A stretch of DNA of 64,000 nucleotides from Erythrobasidium yunnanense (GCA_001600175.1 BCJC01000004.1:682001-746000); one strand, 5' to 3'. Numbered from the stretch's first letter, positions 33,999 to 44,573 are shown. Numbers and translations: made by a program. Notes: generated by a model from the letters alone, not told the origin.

Positions 33999-35602
33999 TC
34001 ACACGGTACTCGTCTTCGCCTTCTTACTTGACCTGGTTACCGGTCTTCCTTCAGCAGCCTCATCACGGTCCCGATTGGGATTGTACCTTCCCCTCTTTTT
34101 GTTCTTCTTGCGGGTTTCAGCCGTTCTCTTCTTCTCGGCACTCTTGCTGACCCTATCCATGCTCTGTGCTTTCATTCGTGTAAAGGCTACTTTTTCAGCT
34201 TGTTCGGACCAGGAAGATTCTATTCCTCGATCTCTCTTGCTGAAGCCCTGACCGAGACGCAGAAGATGGTTATCAGCGAAGCATGATCTATCAGCAATGA
34301 GAAATATGTACTTACGTCCACCCATACATAATGCGTTACGCCGCGTTTCCGTCGATCTCTAACGTCTGAGAGTCTATCTGCTGCACTCATAGCCAGTCCA
34401 TGAATCTGCAGATGAGCGAATATCCCATTTGCAGGCCCAGCTAGGCTAGAGAGAGAAACAAAGTCCCGATGGTCCGTCAAGATTCGTTCGTTCTCCTTGA
34501 GCTCGTACTTCTTGATCTTGTCAATCCAGGAGCGGTGTAGATTGACCGATTCCAGCAACAGAGCTTCTTCATATGTATATAGCCACTAAAGTTCACATGG
34601 CATGAGCGCGGCTGCAATGCATCGCATACAATGTCAGGGGTCACGCACCACTACCTCCAGAAACCGCATAGAAGATCCAGACTCGATCGCCGGGTCTTCG
34701 ATCTGGCAGCAGTTGATGATCTCTCCAACACTCCAGTACTTGTCAGGCAAGTCTTGAGGGCTCTCACAGTCCGAGGGAATTGCGAGACTCTGTTTGTCGG
34801 GAAGAATCCAGACTCTATCGCCTACGGAGAGCTGGAAATTGACTACCTTTCCCGGATCTTCTGCATTGCGTGGGACAAGTGAGACTGTGAGAGAGTTTCG
34901 TTATGTGAGCTCTTCTGCGCACTTCTGTCGTCCCAACGCGTGACATACCCTGTAACGTTTTGCTGAATCGAACGCTAAGGCTTAGCTCACTTCGCTGCAT
35001 ACGATTCAGCAAGTCAAAAAGCTTACTTGTACTGGATCTTCTCAAGAATATCCTTGCCTCCGGTCTGCAGCTCCTCCATTATTGAATCGAGCTCCCAGTC
35101 CGGCTGAGTTAAGTGGAAATATGCAGTCAGCTGGCAACAAAGATTGTCAGGTGCAAGCAGGAAATGCTCACGCCGTCATCATCTGAGGATTCTCTACCGA
35201 CAGAGACGTCCTCGCTATCGAGTGATGCGGACTGCGTATCCTTTTCGCGCTTGGGCGCAGTAGCTTTCGTGCCGTCTATGGAAGTATGCTCTGCCGGCTT
35301 TCTGTTATCATTGGCGATATCGGCTGCATAGTCAGAAAATTAAATGCAGATTAGCGGTTCTGCCGGACGGGAATTGCAAGCCAGGAAGTCGTGAATGAAG
35401 TTCGCCGAGAGTGCAAGAGGTTGAAAGACTGGAGGTCGGGAGCGAGTGATCGGAAGTTACCTGTTGAACGGGACGGCGAAGCTTGCTCTCGAAGTACCTC
35501 CTCGGCAGCAGGGTCAGCTTCTTCAAGCAAGGCTTCAGCCTCGCAAGTAGCAGCTTGGACATTTGCTGTAGTTATCTTCATAGGCGATTTGCTGTGCTCC
35601 AT
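33999..35602 (-). CDS. BAH-like protein E (inner group)
   Basis: Exons 35602-35461, 35323-35172, 35103-35027, microexon 34962-34949, 34884-34649, 34585-34316 and 34247-33999 give 379 residues. The N-terminus (MEHSKSPMKITTANVQ, then Glu/Ala-rich) differs from the MAPxKS starts of C, D, F and G. Short exon: PDWELDSIMEELQTGG. BAH core: LSVGDRVWILPDKQS, DLPDKYWSVGEIINCC, FLEVVV joined to WLYTYEEALLLE, and ERILTDHRDFVSLSSLAG. The tail exon starts GFSKRDRGIES and is rich in Lys/Arg/Glu with RSSKKAK near the end. Confidence 0.76.
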
Positions 35603-35768
35603 AGCTGCGGCCGGAAAACCTTCCTGTACGCGCTGAGCGAGTTGTCTGAGTCCGTTTCTGAAGCCAGAGCAGCCTGGTAGCGACTCGCGAGCGCAAGACT
35701 ATCAGTTCGAATGGAGTGGAAGTAAGCTGCATTGCTAGGGGTGACTCCAGCTGGTTCGACATGTTGGC

Positions 35769-35792
35769 GTTCGACTGATCCCCAAGATAGGG
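35769..35792 (+). promoter_or_regulatory. Diverged GAAGATAGGGG element upstream of BAH gene E
   Basis: The sequence is GTTCGACTGA followed by TCCCCAAGATAGGG, 167 bases upstream of the E start. It is the weakest of the five inner-group copies. The spacer 35603-36108 has no gene. Confidence 0.5.
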
Positions 35793-35863
35793 CCAGGACC
35801 GGTAACTGACTTAGCATCGAAGCAATGGAAGATTTCTTACTACTTAGGACTAATGGAAATGAT

Positions 35864-35876
35864 ACTATGGCTACAT
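35864..35876 (+). promoter_or_regulatory. ACTATGGCTACAT element upstream of BAH gene E
   Basis: Exact copy, 72 bases beyond the end of the first element. It is followed by a block (GCGATACACCG, then ATTGGGTAATAAAC) that recurs in the same order in the F-G spacer. Confidence 0.55.
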
Positions 35877-36108
35877 TCGATGTGTTCTGCCAGAGAAAGC
35901 GATACACCGTGAGAATATTGGGTAATAAACAAGGAGTCTTCGAGCAGAAAGTGTAAGCAGATAGACTGAAGAAAGACGTATCGTATCGAGCTGCTGTGTC
36001 AGTATACGATGTGTAGAAAGCAAGATAGGACTGACAAACACGACCAGCGGGCAAGGATAACTCCATCTGTAAATTAGCTGTCCGCGAAGTCGTACGAAGA
36101 GCGCGAAA

Positions 36109-37741
36109 TCATCCTCTGTTCTTCCTCCTTCTCTTCTTATTTGAGTTAGGGCGATCTTGTTCTTGTCGATCTTGTCCTTCCTCATCTTCGTCCTCGTCAT
36201 CCTCCGCATCTGCTTTGCTCATCTGCTCTCTTCTCTGCTGGGCTGCGGTAGCCTGGCGTGCCGCCTTTTCAGCCTCTGGCGACTTAATCTCAATGCCCTT
36301 CTTTCGATTTTCGAAGCCCTGCATGGACGCAGAAACAGAAAACGGGCTCGTCAATGTACCATTTACGTGAGAAGTCGGGGAATGCTGACTGACATCGATC
36401 CAGACCTTATCTCCCACCATTCGTCTCGGGCGATTCCCCGCGTTTTTCAATCTGTTCGCCGCAGACACGGCCAGACCATGCAGTCGGAGACGAGTGAAGA
36501 TACCATCGGCAAACCCGGCGATGCTCAAGAGAGGAACAAAGTCTCGATGATCCGTTAAGATTCGCTCGTTGTCTTCGAGACTGTATTTCTTGACCTTGGT
36601 TAGCCAGGAAGAATGGAGATTTGTTCCTTTGAGTCTTAAGGCCTCTTCATACGTATACAGCCACTGACGAGAATGTCAATGCCGACGATAATGTCAATGC
36701 GCCATATCAGTGAGAATCACCGCCTCATGCATGCTTCTCGGGCTGTCGATGCATACTCACAACTACCTCGAGAAAGCCGAAATGGCCTTCGAAGTCGTCG
36801 TGAGGATTTATGACGATGCAGCAATTGATGATCTCGCCAACATCCCAATATTGATCAGGCAAGTCTTGAGGTCTTGCATAACCGGATGGAACTGTAAAGC
36901 TTTGCTTGTCAGGCAGTACCCAGACCCTGTCTCCGATCTTGAAGTGTATGATCTCTTCTCGGTCTGGTTGATTCTTGTCAGTAAACGGCGCTGAGAGAAT
37001 GCGCAGGGCTGATCAGCGCATTCTTGCCTCTGCGATCTGCAAGCTCTACCTTGTATTGCATTTCTTGGTCAGGAGAGGGTTTTAGCTGATCACCGACTGG
37101 GCGAATGAGATGAGTCATTCTCACGTGTAATTTATCTTCTCAAGCACCCCTGCACCTTCTTCATGCAGAAAGTCGAGTGTGTAGTCCAAGGTCCAATCCG
37201 GCTGTTTGACCGAAGTTAGCTCAGCGGAGGGTTGGCGTACATAACAGAGGGCGCTTACATCCTCCTCATCCTGAGATCTGTCTCCGTGCGAGGAAATTAT
37301 AACAGCCTGAGAGTCTGTAGGCGGCTTCCCGGGACCGTTGACCCAACCAGCGCCAAGTTTTTGGAAGGCCTTACTGAAGTCGGAAGCAGCGTCATTCGAC
37401 TCCTTCTGGTCTCTATGAATTTTCTGCTGTTTGCTGGGTCTGCTGCTGCCCACTGGCGTAGCGCTACTAGATGCGGTCTTGCTTTTAGCAGCGGATGTAC
37501 CACCTGGATCGCAATCAGGGAGAGGAGCAGGATGAGAGAAGTTCCGAAGAGAGATGAGTTCAGCCGATAAAGAAAGGGTATGGACTATGGTTTAAGCCTC
37601 AGTAACGCCCAGGTCGACCATACCTCCGCTTCGTGTTTTGCGGGCAGTGACCGCTTCACCAGCTTCAGTCTTGCTCGAGCTTGTATTTGCGTTGCCTGAT
37701 GACCTGCGCGTTTTCTTCTTCGCTGATTTCGCAGGCGCCAT
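36109..37741 (-). CDS. BAH-like protein F (inner group)
   Basis: Exons 37741-37624, 37503-37259, 37201-37125, microexon 37063-37050, 36990-36761, 36663-36394 and 36318-36109 give 387 residues. Start MAPAKSAKKKTRRSS. Short exon: PDWTLDYTLDFLHEEGAG. BAH core: FKIGDRVWVLPDKQS, DLPDQYWDVGEIINCC, GFLEVVV joined to WLYTYEEALRLKG, then ERILTDHRDFVPLLSIAGFA and GLAVSAANRL. The tail exon begins GFENRKKGIEIKSPEA, nearly the same as in G, and ends NKKRRRKNRG. F and G are the closest pair in the array and also share flanking DNA. Confidence 0.8.
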
Positions 37742-37886
37742 GGTACCTCCAGATCCTGGATCGACGAAACAGTGACTGCTTGACTAGAACGTCCAAGTGT
37801 CGCTGGATCAAGTTAGCGGGGAAGGCATAGAAGCTCAAAACGAGTCGGGAGGAGGCAAAGCCTTGTGCATGAGCAACAGTCATCGT

Positions 37887-37910
37887 GTTCGACAGGCCCG
37901 AAGATAGGGG
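37887..37910 (+). promoter_or_regulatory. GAAGATAGGGG element upstream of BAH gene F
   Basis: GTTCGACAGG followed by CCCGAAGATAGGGG, 146 bases upstream of the F start. The spacer 37742-38235 has no gene. Confidence 0.6.
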
Positions 37911-37990
37911 CGACATATCGAAGGCAGGGGAACCAAGGTAGTTTCGCAGAGCTGAAGATTCCGTACCGAGTGAGACTAATAGAAACTAGT

Positions 37991-38003
37991 ACTATGGCTA
38001 CAT
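37991..38003 (+). promoter_or_regulatory. ACTATGGCTACAT element upstream of BAH gene F
   Basis: Exact copy 81 bases beyond the first element, followed by GCGATACACCG (38023) and ATTGGGTAATAAAC (38041), as in the E-F spacer. Confidence 0.55.
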
Positions 38004-38235
38004 GAGATGTAGGCTAGGGAGAGCGATACACCGGGAAAAAATTGGGTAATAAACGACGAGTCTCGGGGCAGAAAGCGTAAGCAGGCAGATTGAAAACGGG
38101 CCTACGAAGCTGTTTAGTATAGTATGATATATAGATGTGGATCTGGCGCCGAAACGAGACCAGAGGGCCAGAAATAGTCGATGTGACTGGTTGGTATGGA
38201 CGAGCTGTGCCGGAGGTTCTGCAGCGACATCGCGA

Positions 38236-39893
38236 CTACCCTCTACTCTTCCTCCTCTTCTTCTTACTTGAGTCAGAGCGGGATGGCTCTTCTTGATCTT
38301 CTTCTTCCTCGTCTTCCTCCTCGTCACTGTCCGGATCTGCTTTTCTCTTTTGTTCTTGCTCTTTTCTCTTATGCTCTCGCTCTTTCTGAGCTGCGTCAGC
38401 TTTTACAGCCTCTGGTGACTGGATCTCGTGGCCTTTCTTTCGGTTTCCAAAACCCTACATGGTTACAGTAAATGCATTCAGCGATCTACCCCCACACACT
38501 TGACGGGTCGGCAGATGATAACTTACATCGATCCAGACCTTATCTCCCGTCTTACGTTTCGGGCGCTTTCTGGCTTCTGTCAATCTATTTGCCGCAGACA
38601 TAGCCAGGCCATGAAGACGCAGACGAGCGAAGATGCCATCGGCAAACCCAGCATAGCTTGACAGGGGGACAAAGTCTCGATGATCGGATAGGATACGCTC
38701 GTTCTTCTCTAGTCCATAGTCGCGTGTCTTGTTCAGATAGTATGAGTGAAGGTTGGTATCTTTGAGCTTGAGAGCGTGTTCGTAGGAATAAAACCACTAA
38801 TGGAGCGCAACACAGAGACGATTAGCCATACTCACCGGCAGAGCAGGACTTCGTCGACTCACAACTACCTCCAAGAAACCGATATGTTCCTGCTCACCCT
38901 GAGTATCGTCACCGTGAGGGAGGTAGCAGCAGTGTATGACCTCTCCGATCCACCAATAATCATCGGGAAGATCCTCAATCTTGTCACAGCCAGCTGGAAT
39001 GGTACCGCTCTGCTTGTCTGGAAGGATCCAGATTCTGTCACCTATTTTAAATCTGATAATTTCTTGCTTGTCCGGCTTGTTTTTCAATGTGAAAGGTGCT
39101 GAAGAAGTATGCTCAACTGAGATGCTCCGTCCGACTAAGAAGTAACTAGAAGTCACCTTGCATGGTGTTTCTAGGGAACGACTCAGTTCAGCTTGTGCAG
39201 CTTTGAAGGCAGGAAGGTCAAACTCACGTGTAAACCAATTTGTCCAGGTCGAGATCGTCTCCCAGATCTTCAATCGTGTTATCCAGGTCCCAATTCGGCT
39301 GTCAGCAAGCGGGCGTCGTATTGCATATGCCTCAGCGATCGTATGGCATCGCGAATTTCAGTAGATCACGAAGCTCACATCGACCTCTTCGTCTCGAGGG
39401 CTTCCATAACTAGACACCATGACAGCCTCACTGTCGGCAACAGTTCCTCCATTTCCCCATCTTGAACCAGTCTTGTGAACAGATCCTCCAGTAGATCTTG
39501 AGGCCGTATCTGCAGAACGGCCCTTCTTCTTGCCTCCTGTAGCCTTCTTACCTTTGCCTGAAGTCTTTTTGGGCAGGCTCTTGCCTCCTGTAGCGTAGTT
39601 ACCACCTGCATAGACATGTGAGGGATAGATGTTTGACAGGCGATGGAGACGGAAGCAAGGAGGAGAGGAGGATGCAGGCGGAATGGAGGAGTGTATGATG
39701 ATCCACGTGTAAGTAGATACACCTCAAGCGAAATGTTGTCAGCCATACCTCCACTTCGCGTCGTACGGCCAGCAGGCGTCTTGTCCGCTGCTGTCTTGCC
39801 TGCTGTCTTGCCTTTACCGCCTGTACTCTTACGCGCAGTCTTGCCTGAACTCGTGCTCTTCGCTGACTTCTTTGCAGACTTGCTGGGCGCCAT
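38236..39893 (-). CDS. BAH-like protein G (inner group, best match to a BAH consensus)
   Basis: Exons 39893-39749, 39605-39379, 39298-39228, microexon 39170-39157, 39098-38863, 38796-38527 and 38454-38236 give 393 residues. The N-terminus starts MAPSKSAKKSAKSTSSGKT and is rich in Lys/Gly/Thr, like a histone tail or linker-histone end. Short exon: PNWDLDNTIEDLGDD. BAH core: FKIGDRIWILPDKQS, KIEDLPDDYWWIGEVIHCCY, HIGFLEVVV joined to WFYSYEHALKLK, then ERILSDHRDFVPLSSYAGFA. This follows the family pattern: entry strand, YWIG, W-F-Y, N-E-x-x-x-S-D-H-x-D. The tail starts GFGNRKKGHEI and ends in Lys/Arg after a Glu run. Exon 1 is followed by a long (143-base) intron. Confidence 0.82.
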
Positions 39894-40027
39894 GATCACC
39901 CTTCGAAGGGCTTCGAATCGTCTGGACTCAAGGCCGGCAGTGGCTCAGTGCATTAGGGGGTCATAGATATGAGTTCTGAAAAGTCTTGTGCTGGTCTGGC
40001 TATTAAATTCAGAAAAAACAAGTCGGT

Positions 40028-40051
40028 GTCGGACAGACCCGAAGATAGGGG
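40028..40051 (+). promoter_or_regulatory. GAAGATAGGGG element upstream of BAH gene G
   Basis: GTCGGACAGA followed by CCCGAAGATAGGGG, 135 bases upstream of the G start. No second element is seen. The spacer 39894-40479 is otherwise without a gene; its right half is rich in GTAG/AGTAG repeats. Confidence 0.6.
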
Positions 40052-40479
40052 TTTTATTCGTACAAAGGCAGAAAGAGAAGGCGTTACAACACGCGTGAGA
40101 AGCTACTGGGGGCATTTCTTGAATTTAGGTTGATTTGCATTACAATAGTAGTAGTATATCGAGACAAGTAGGTAGCTACTGGTACACGACAAGTCCATCT
40201 CTTGATTCCGCATTCCACAGAAAAGCCAGCCTCAAGCGCATAGATACGATGGGAGAGAATCTAATTGTACAACCTTCTTGTTGAGCGAGCTTTGTGAACT
40301 AGAGAGCGATAAGGGTAGAGAGGAAGTAGAGCAGTAGCTTGGATTTCGCTGTCGGCGATCCGAAAAATGGTAAATAGCGTAGGTAGTGAGAGAGACAGTA
40401 GCTGCACCTTTGCGGTGTGAAGAGATAGGTAGAGAAGGTAGATAGTATCGGTAGGTAAAGTAGAGATATACAGCGTGCT

Positions 40480-42144
40480 TTAATCCCTGCTCTTGCGCGA
40501 TTTCTTAGACGATTTCTTCTCGACTGGTGCAGGCTCTGCCTTTCTCTTCTTTGACGCTTCCGAGGTAGATGTGGGCTTCTTGCTCTTTGTCTGAGAGGAT
40601 GACTTGTATGCTTTATCTCTTCTAGCAGCCGCCTTTGCCTTCTTGAGGGCAGTAGCCTTTCTCTCGAAGCCAGTAACGTTTACTGCTCGTGACACCTTCT
40701 TTCTTTGAGCGAGAGGACGGAGTCTCTCGGCATCGGGGATCTCGAGTCCCTTAATGTCGATATGGCTGACGATACCATCGGCGAATCCGGCGAAACTGTC
40801 GATAGAGATGAGATCGACGTGGTCGGAGCGGATGCGTTCATCCTCGTCGAAACGGTAGTCCGTCAACCTCTTCTCGAACGATTTGTGTATGTTCTTGCCG
40901 ATTAGATTGAGAGCATCGTCGGGAGAGTAGTCCCACTGGAAGTGCTCCGATCAGCACTCATACATATGCGGAGAACGGCATTCCCCCTTACGGCAACTCG
41001 TAGAAGGCCCAAGGGCTGGAGGCCTGGTCCCTGATCAGACTGGTCGACCCTGCAGCAATCCAGAATTGTGGCGGACCACCATTGATCGTCTGGCAGATCA
41101 ATCAGGTCGACTTCTCTTGATTGAGGGGGAAGCCAGGATGGATCTGGAAGTACGAAGATTCTTTGATGGCGCTGGAAGAAGTATCTCTTCTGTTTGCCGT
41201 CCCGTTCGAGCTTGACTGTAAGGGAAGAGGAGAGAGAGCCATCAGCCAATTGATCTAGAGGAAGGAGATAGCATGATGATTACCTTTCAGATCTGGGCTG
41301 TGAACGGCGAGGAGCAGAGGTAGAAGAAGGATGTGATCAGCTTTTAAGCAGGGTACAGGTACACCGCCGGCCTTGATGAACGTACTGGTATGTTAGCTTG
41401 CTACCGATGTCTTCTGGCTTGAGCCTTATGTCGACTATTTCCCAAGTATACTGCCAATACAGATACATCAGTACGAGCGAGACCATGATCGAATCGAAGC
41501 CAAATAATGGACTCACGCCGTTTGCTCCTCTTCCGGATCCAGATGAGACGAGATCCTCATCGTCGCTGGACTCAGCCTCTTCGGTAGATACGGTAGTTGA
41601 CTTGCGCTTTGTCTTCTTCGCTGGCTTCGACGTCTTGGTTGCGCCGTTCTGAGAGTTGGCGGCTACAACCGCCATCGTCTCATTCCCGTCATCGCTGTCT
41701 TCTTCATCCTCATCGCTCTCTTCTTCTTCAGAGGCGGGTGCAAGAGCGGGTGCTGCCTTCTTGCTCTTGGAAGCGGGTTTGGCAGCGGGCTCAGCTACGA
41801 CTGTCTTGCTCTTCTTCTTGGGTGAAGTTGGTTGTTGAACTAGGCTTGCTTCTACATCGTCGGACTCTTCTTCAGACTCCGTGTCGTCGGCGGGGGCAGC
41901 TCGCTTTCTGGAGGAGCCAGGAGCGGACCGGATGACGTTTTCCTCGTCTATCGACGATATACCGTCAGTGTATGCATAGCGTATTCTCGTTTCCTCACTG
42001 ACCCGAGTCGTTCTGTACGGGCGGGGCTGCCTTTCTGGCTGTTCTGCTCGTAGAGGCTGTTCCCTGGCTCTTTCGAGCGTGCAGCGGTTTAGCAGCAGGA
42101 ATACTGCCTGTTGACTTTCTCGTTGTAGCTTTCTTGGGCGCCAT
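40480..42144 (-). CDS. BAH-like protein H (outer group)
   Basis: Exons 42144-42003, 41947-41517, 41450-41386, microexon 41297-41284, 41215-40992 and 40935-40480 give 443 residues. It starts MAPKKATTRKSTGS and holds a long region of alternating acidic and Lys/Ser-rich runs, including DEENVIRSAPGSSRKR, matched in protein I. Short exon: DIRLKPEDIGSKLTYQ. BAH core: RYFFQRHQRIFVLPDPSWLPP, DLPDDQWWSATILDCC, GLLRVAV joined to WDYSPDDALNL, and ERIRSDHVDLISIDSFAGFA. The intron that in other members lies before the GF tail is missing here (VTGFERKATALKK is read through). It ends KKSSKKSRKSRD. Confidence 0.78.
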
Positions 42145-42577
42145 CTTTGACTGTTCAGAAGTGTTGGAGCGAAAGAGCCAGCAGCCGGCCCTGATGTAGC
42201 GACTTGAACTTCTAGCTTGAGCGGATAGGGGGGCGGGACGCTTGATTGGTCATGACTTTGAGAGCAAGAAGGAAACATGTGGAGGGAAGTATCAAGAAGC
42301 TACTGTTTACACGTATATAGATAACAACGAGATAGGTAAGAAAACAAGAGAGACTATTTACACAATTCCGACAGCGTCCGGCCCAAGAAAGGAGATAAGC
42401 TTAGATGCATTGCTTTCCACTGGTTTGCACTGATCAGAGAGCATCTTGTGGGAAGAGGAGAGTACCTGTCTGCCCCAAACCAGCTCTTACAGCGATCCAA
42501 GCCAAGAGGGACTTTGTCCAATATTAGTAGGTATCCACTGGTAGGTAGAGGTCACATTGTCTTGAAAGCTGTTACAC

Positions 42578-44462
42578 TTAGTCTTCCTCCTCTTGCGTCT
42601 CTTCAGCAGGACCAGCTCGGCGGAGTCTCTTCGTGGAAGCCGAAGCTGCTGAGACTTGAGAATGTCTGTTCTGCTCCCGAACGACGGTGTCCTGTTGGAT
42701 AAAGTGCACAAGGATGAGGTGACAGAGAGAAAGAGTAGCAAGGGCGCAGCAACCAGCGTGAGCCTTTGTCAATTACTCGCAACGCTAGAAGATGTTTACG
42801 CACCTTCACTTTCCATCCAGTCATCATGACGAATTTCTTATTCTTTGCGCGCATGGAAGGATGCCGCAGTCGATCTCTGTCGTCTACTTCTAGGCCTGAC
42901 AGGTTGAGATAGCTCTCTATTGCGTCCGCAAAGCCAGCGAAGCATTCGATGCTGTATATTTCAGGACAGTGGCAGCAGAGTGGGTTGTTAGATATTGGAT
43001 GCGGATGATAAAAGCAAGAAGAAAAAAATGGAGGAATGTAATGATCAGAAGGAGAAAAAGGCAGATTGCGGGGAAGAGGACGTACCCGACGAAATCGAGA
43101 TGATCGCTCCGAATCCGCTCATCTACATCGAAGCGATACTTCCGTAACTTCTTCTTGTAGTCTTCATGTAAGTTCTTCAGATCTAGCGCATGATCTCCGC
43201 TATAGAACCACTGTTTTCCAGATTCCCCGCAAAATATAACATTCAGCTCTTTCTTCCCTTCTAACAACTGCTAGCGGTAGAGACCTCACCCTTATGCGCA
43301 ACACACCGACATTCTCCCCCGTTGTGTCCATCTGGTCCAAGCTACAGCAATCGAGCACTTCCGCAACCCAAAATTCGTCGTCCGCTAAATCTGCAATGGC
43401 CACTTCGTGCGATACTTCAGGGAGCCAGCTCGGATCGGGTAAGATCCAGATCTTGTCACCTCGTCGGAAACGCACTTTTTCTTGCTTGCCTTCGCGCTCG
43501 ATGGTGGCTGGATGCGCCAACTGGATTTAGCTTGGGTATACGGCATTTATGAGAATGAACGGCTTACAATTTATGGAATTACTGTGCAAGAAGAAGAGCA
43601 TTGTCAGTGAGAATTCGCCGGCCCGAATAGGCAGGTCGGATAGAAGACTGACTGATATGTCAAGCGTGTCCCTATATCTTGCGGCCGTATTTGCGGTGCA
43701 TCTACATCCCATTGATACTGCAGAAAGTATGCAAGCGAGTCATAGATATAGACCGGGCGGGAATGTGATCGGGGAGGGTGTATACAGCGTCAGTTTCGAG
43801 AATGGGTTTGCCAGGACAAGAGAGCAGGACGGACCATCGAGCTATGACCAGATCTTGATCTCGTCGACACTTTATGGCTTGAATCATCGTCGCTCTCTTC
43901 GGCTTCTGGAGAAGCTGTATACCGTCTCTTTGCACCCGCCTTGATAGCTTTTAACGTCTGTCTTCCATTCGCAGGCGCAGGTGCAGCTGCAGCTACTGTT
44001 CTCGAGACAGACATCTGGGATTCAGGCAGTATTGGATACGGTATGTTCTTGCCTCTCCCTAGGGCTGTGGGCTTTGTGTTCCGCAGGGGATCCTGAGCGC
44101 CGGCATTGTTGAGGTTTCTGAGTATGTTGCGGTTGTCTGATGAGCTAGCATCATCGTCGTCGTCCTTGTTCTGCTGCGTCTGGTTCTCCTTCTCTTCGGA
44201 GGTGTTGCCCGCCAGGCTGTTGTTCCCTAGCTTTGCGTCGCTGGATCCCGACGATGATTTGATGATGTTTTCTTCGTCTGTAATACACTACCCTTCAGTA
44301 TTCTTGCTGCTTTCAATGTCCAGCTGTTGTCGGCCCACCGCTCTCGCTTCCATTGCTCTCCCTTGGAGCTGCTTTCCTCGCTGTTCTTGAAGGTGTCATT
44401 ATCCCCTGCTTCCTCCCTTTATTACCATCCTTGCGTGGTGGTGCTTCCATCGTTGAAGACAT
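42578..44462 (-). CDS. BAH-like protein I (outer group)
   Basis: Exons 44462-44339, 44277-43835, 43717-43653, microexon 43581-43568, 43507-43290, 43210-43086, 42951-42804 and 42691-42578 give 416 residues. It shares DEENIIKSSSGSS with H. Short exon: APQIRPQDIGTRLTYQ. BAH core: RFRRGDKIWILPDPSWLPE, DLADDEFWVAEVLDCC, GVLRIR joined to WFYSGDHALDLK, and ERIRSDHLDFVGIECFAGFA. A 134-base intron interrupts the last of these blocks, unique to this member. The tail (GWKVKVRK, then DTVVREQNRH) is short and acidic at the end. The end of exon 2 is uncertain: 43835 and an in-phase donor a few codons earlier both work. Confidence 0.74.
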
Positions 44463-44573
44463 GTTAAACACTTCAGATCAATGCAAGGCCAAGCTTCAAG
44501 TTAGGGGTTACCCTCTTGATGAAACTTTCAAGACTCTTAGCACTCTGCTTTCAACCACAGTGTTATATCCACT

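Noticed and set aside
35578-36066. Minus-strand ORF of 162 codons between BAH genes E and F
   Set aside because: It covers the two conserved upstream elements, has no recognisable domain, and no matching frame is conserved in the duplicated F-G spacer.
32067-40051. Repeated 24-base element considered as a CRISPR-like or satellite repeat
   Set aside because: Copies are 1.6-2.2 kb apart, each tied to one gene start, with no spacer-repeat pattern.
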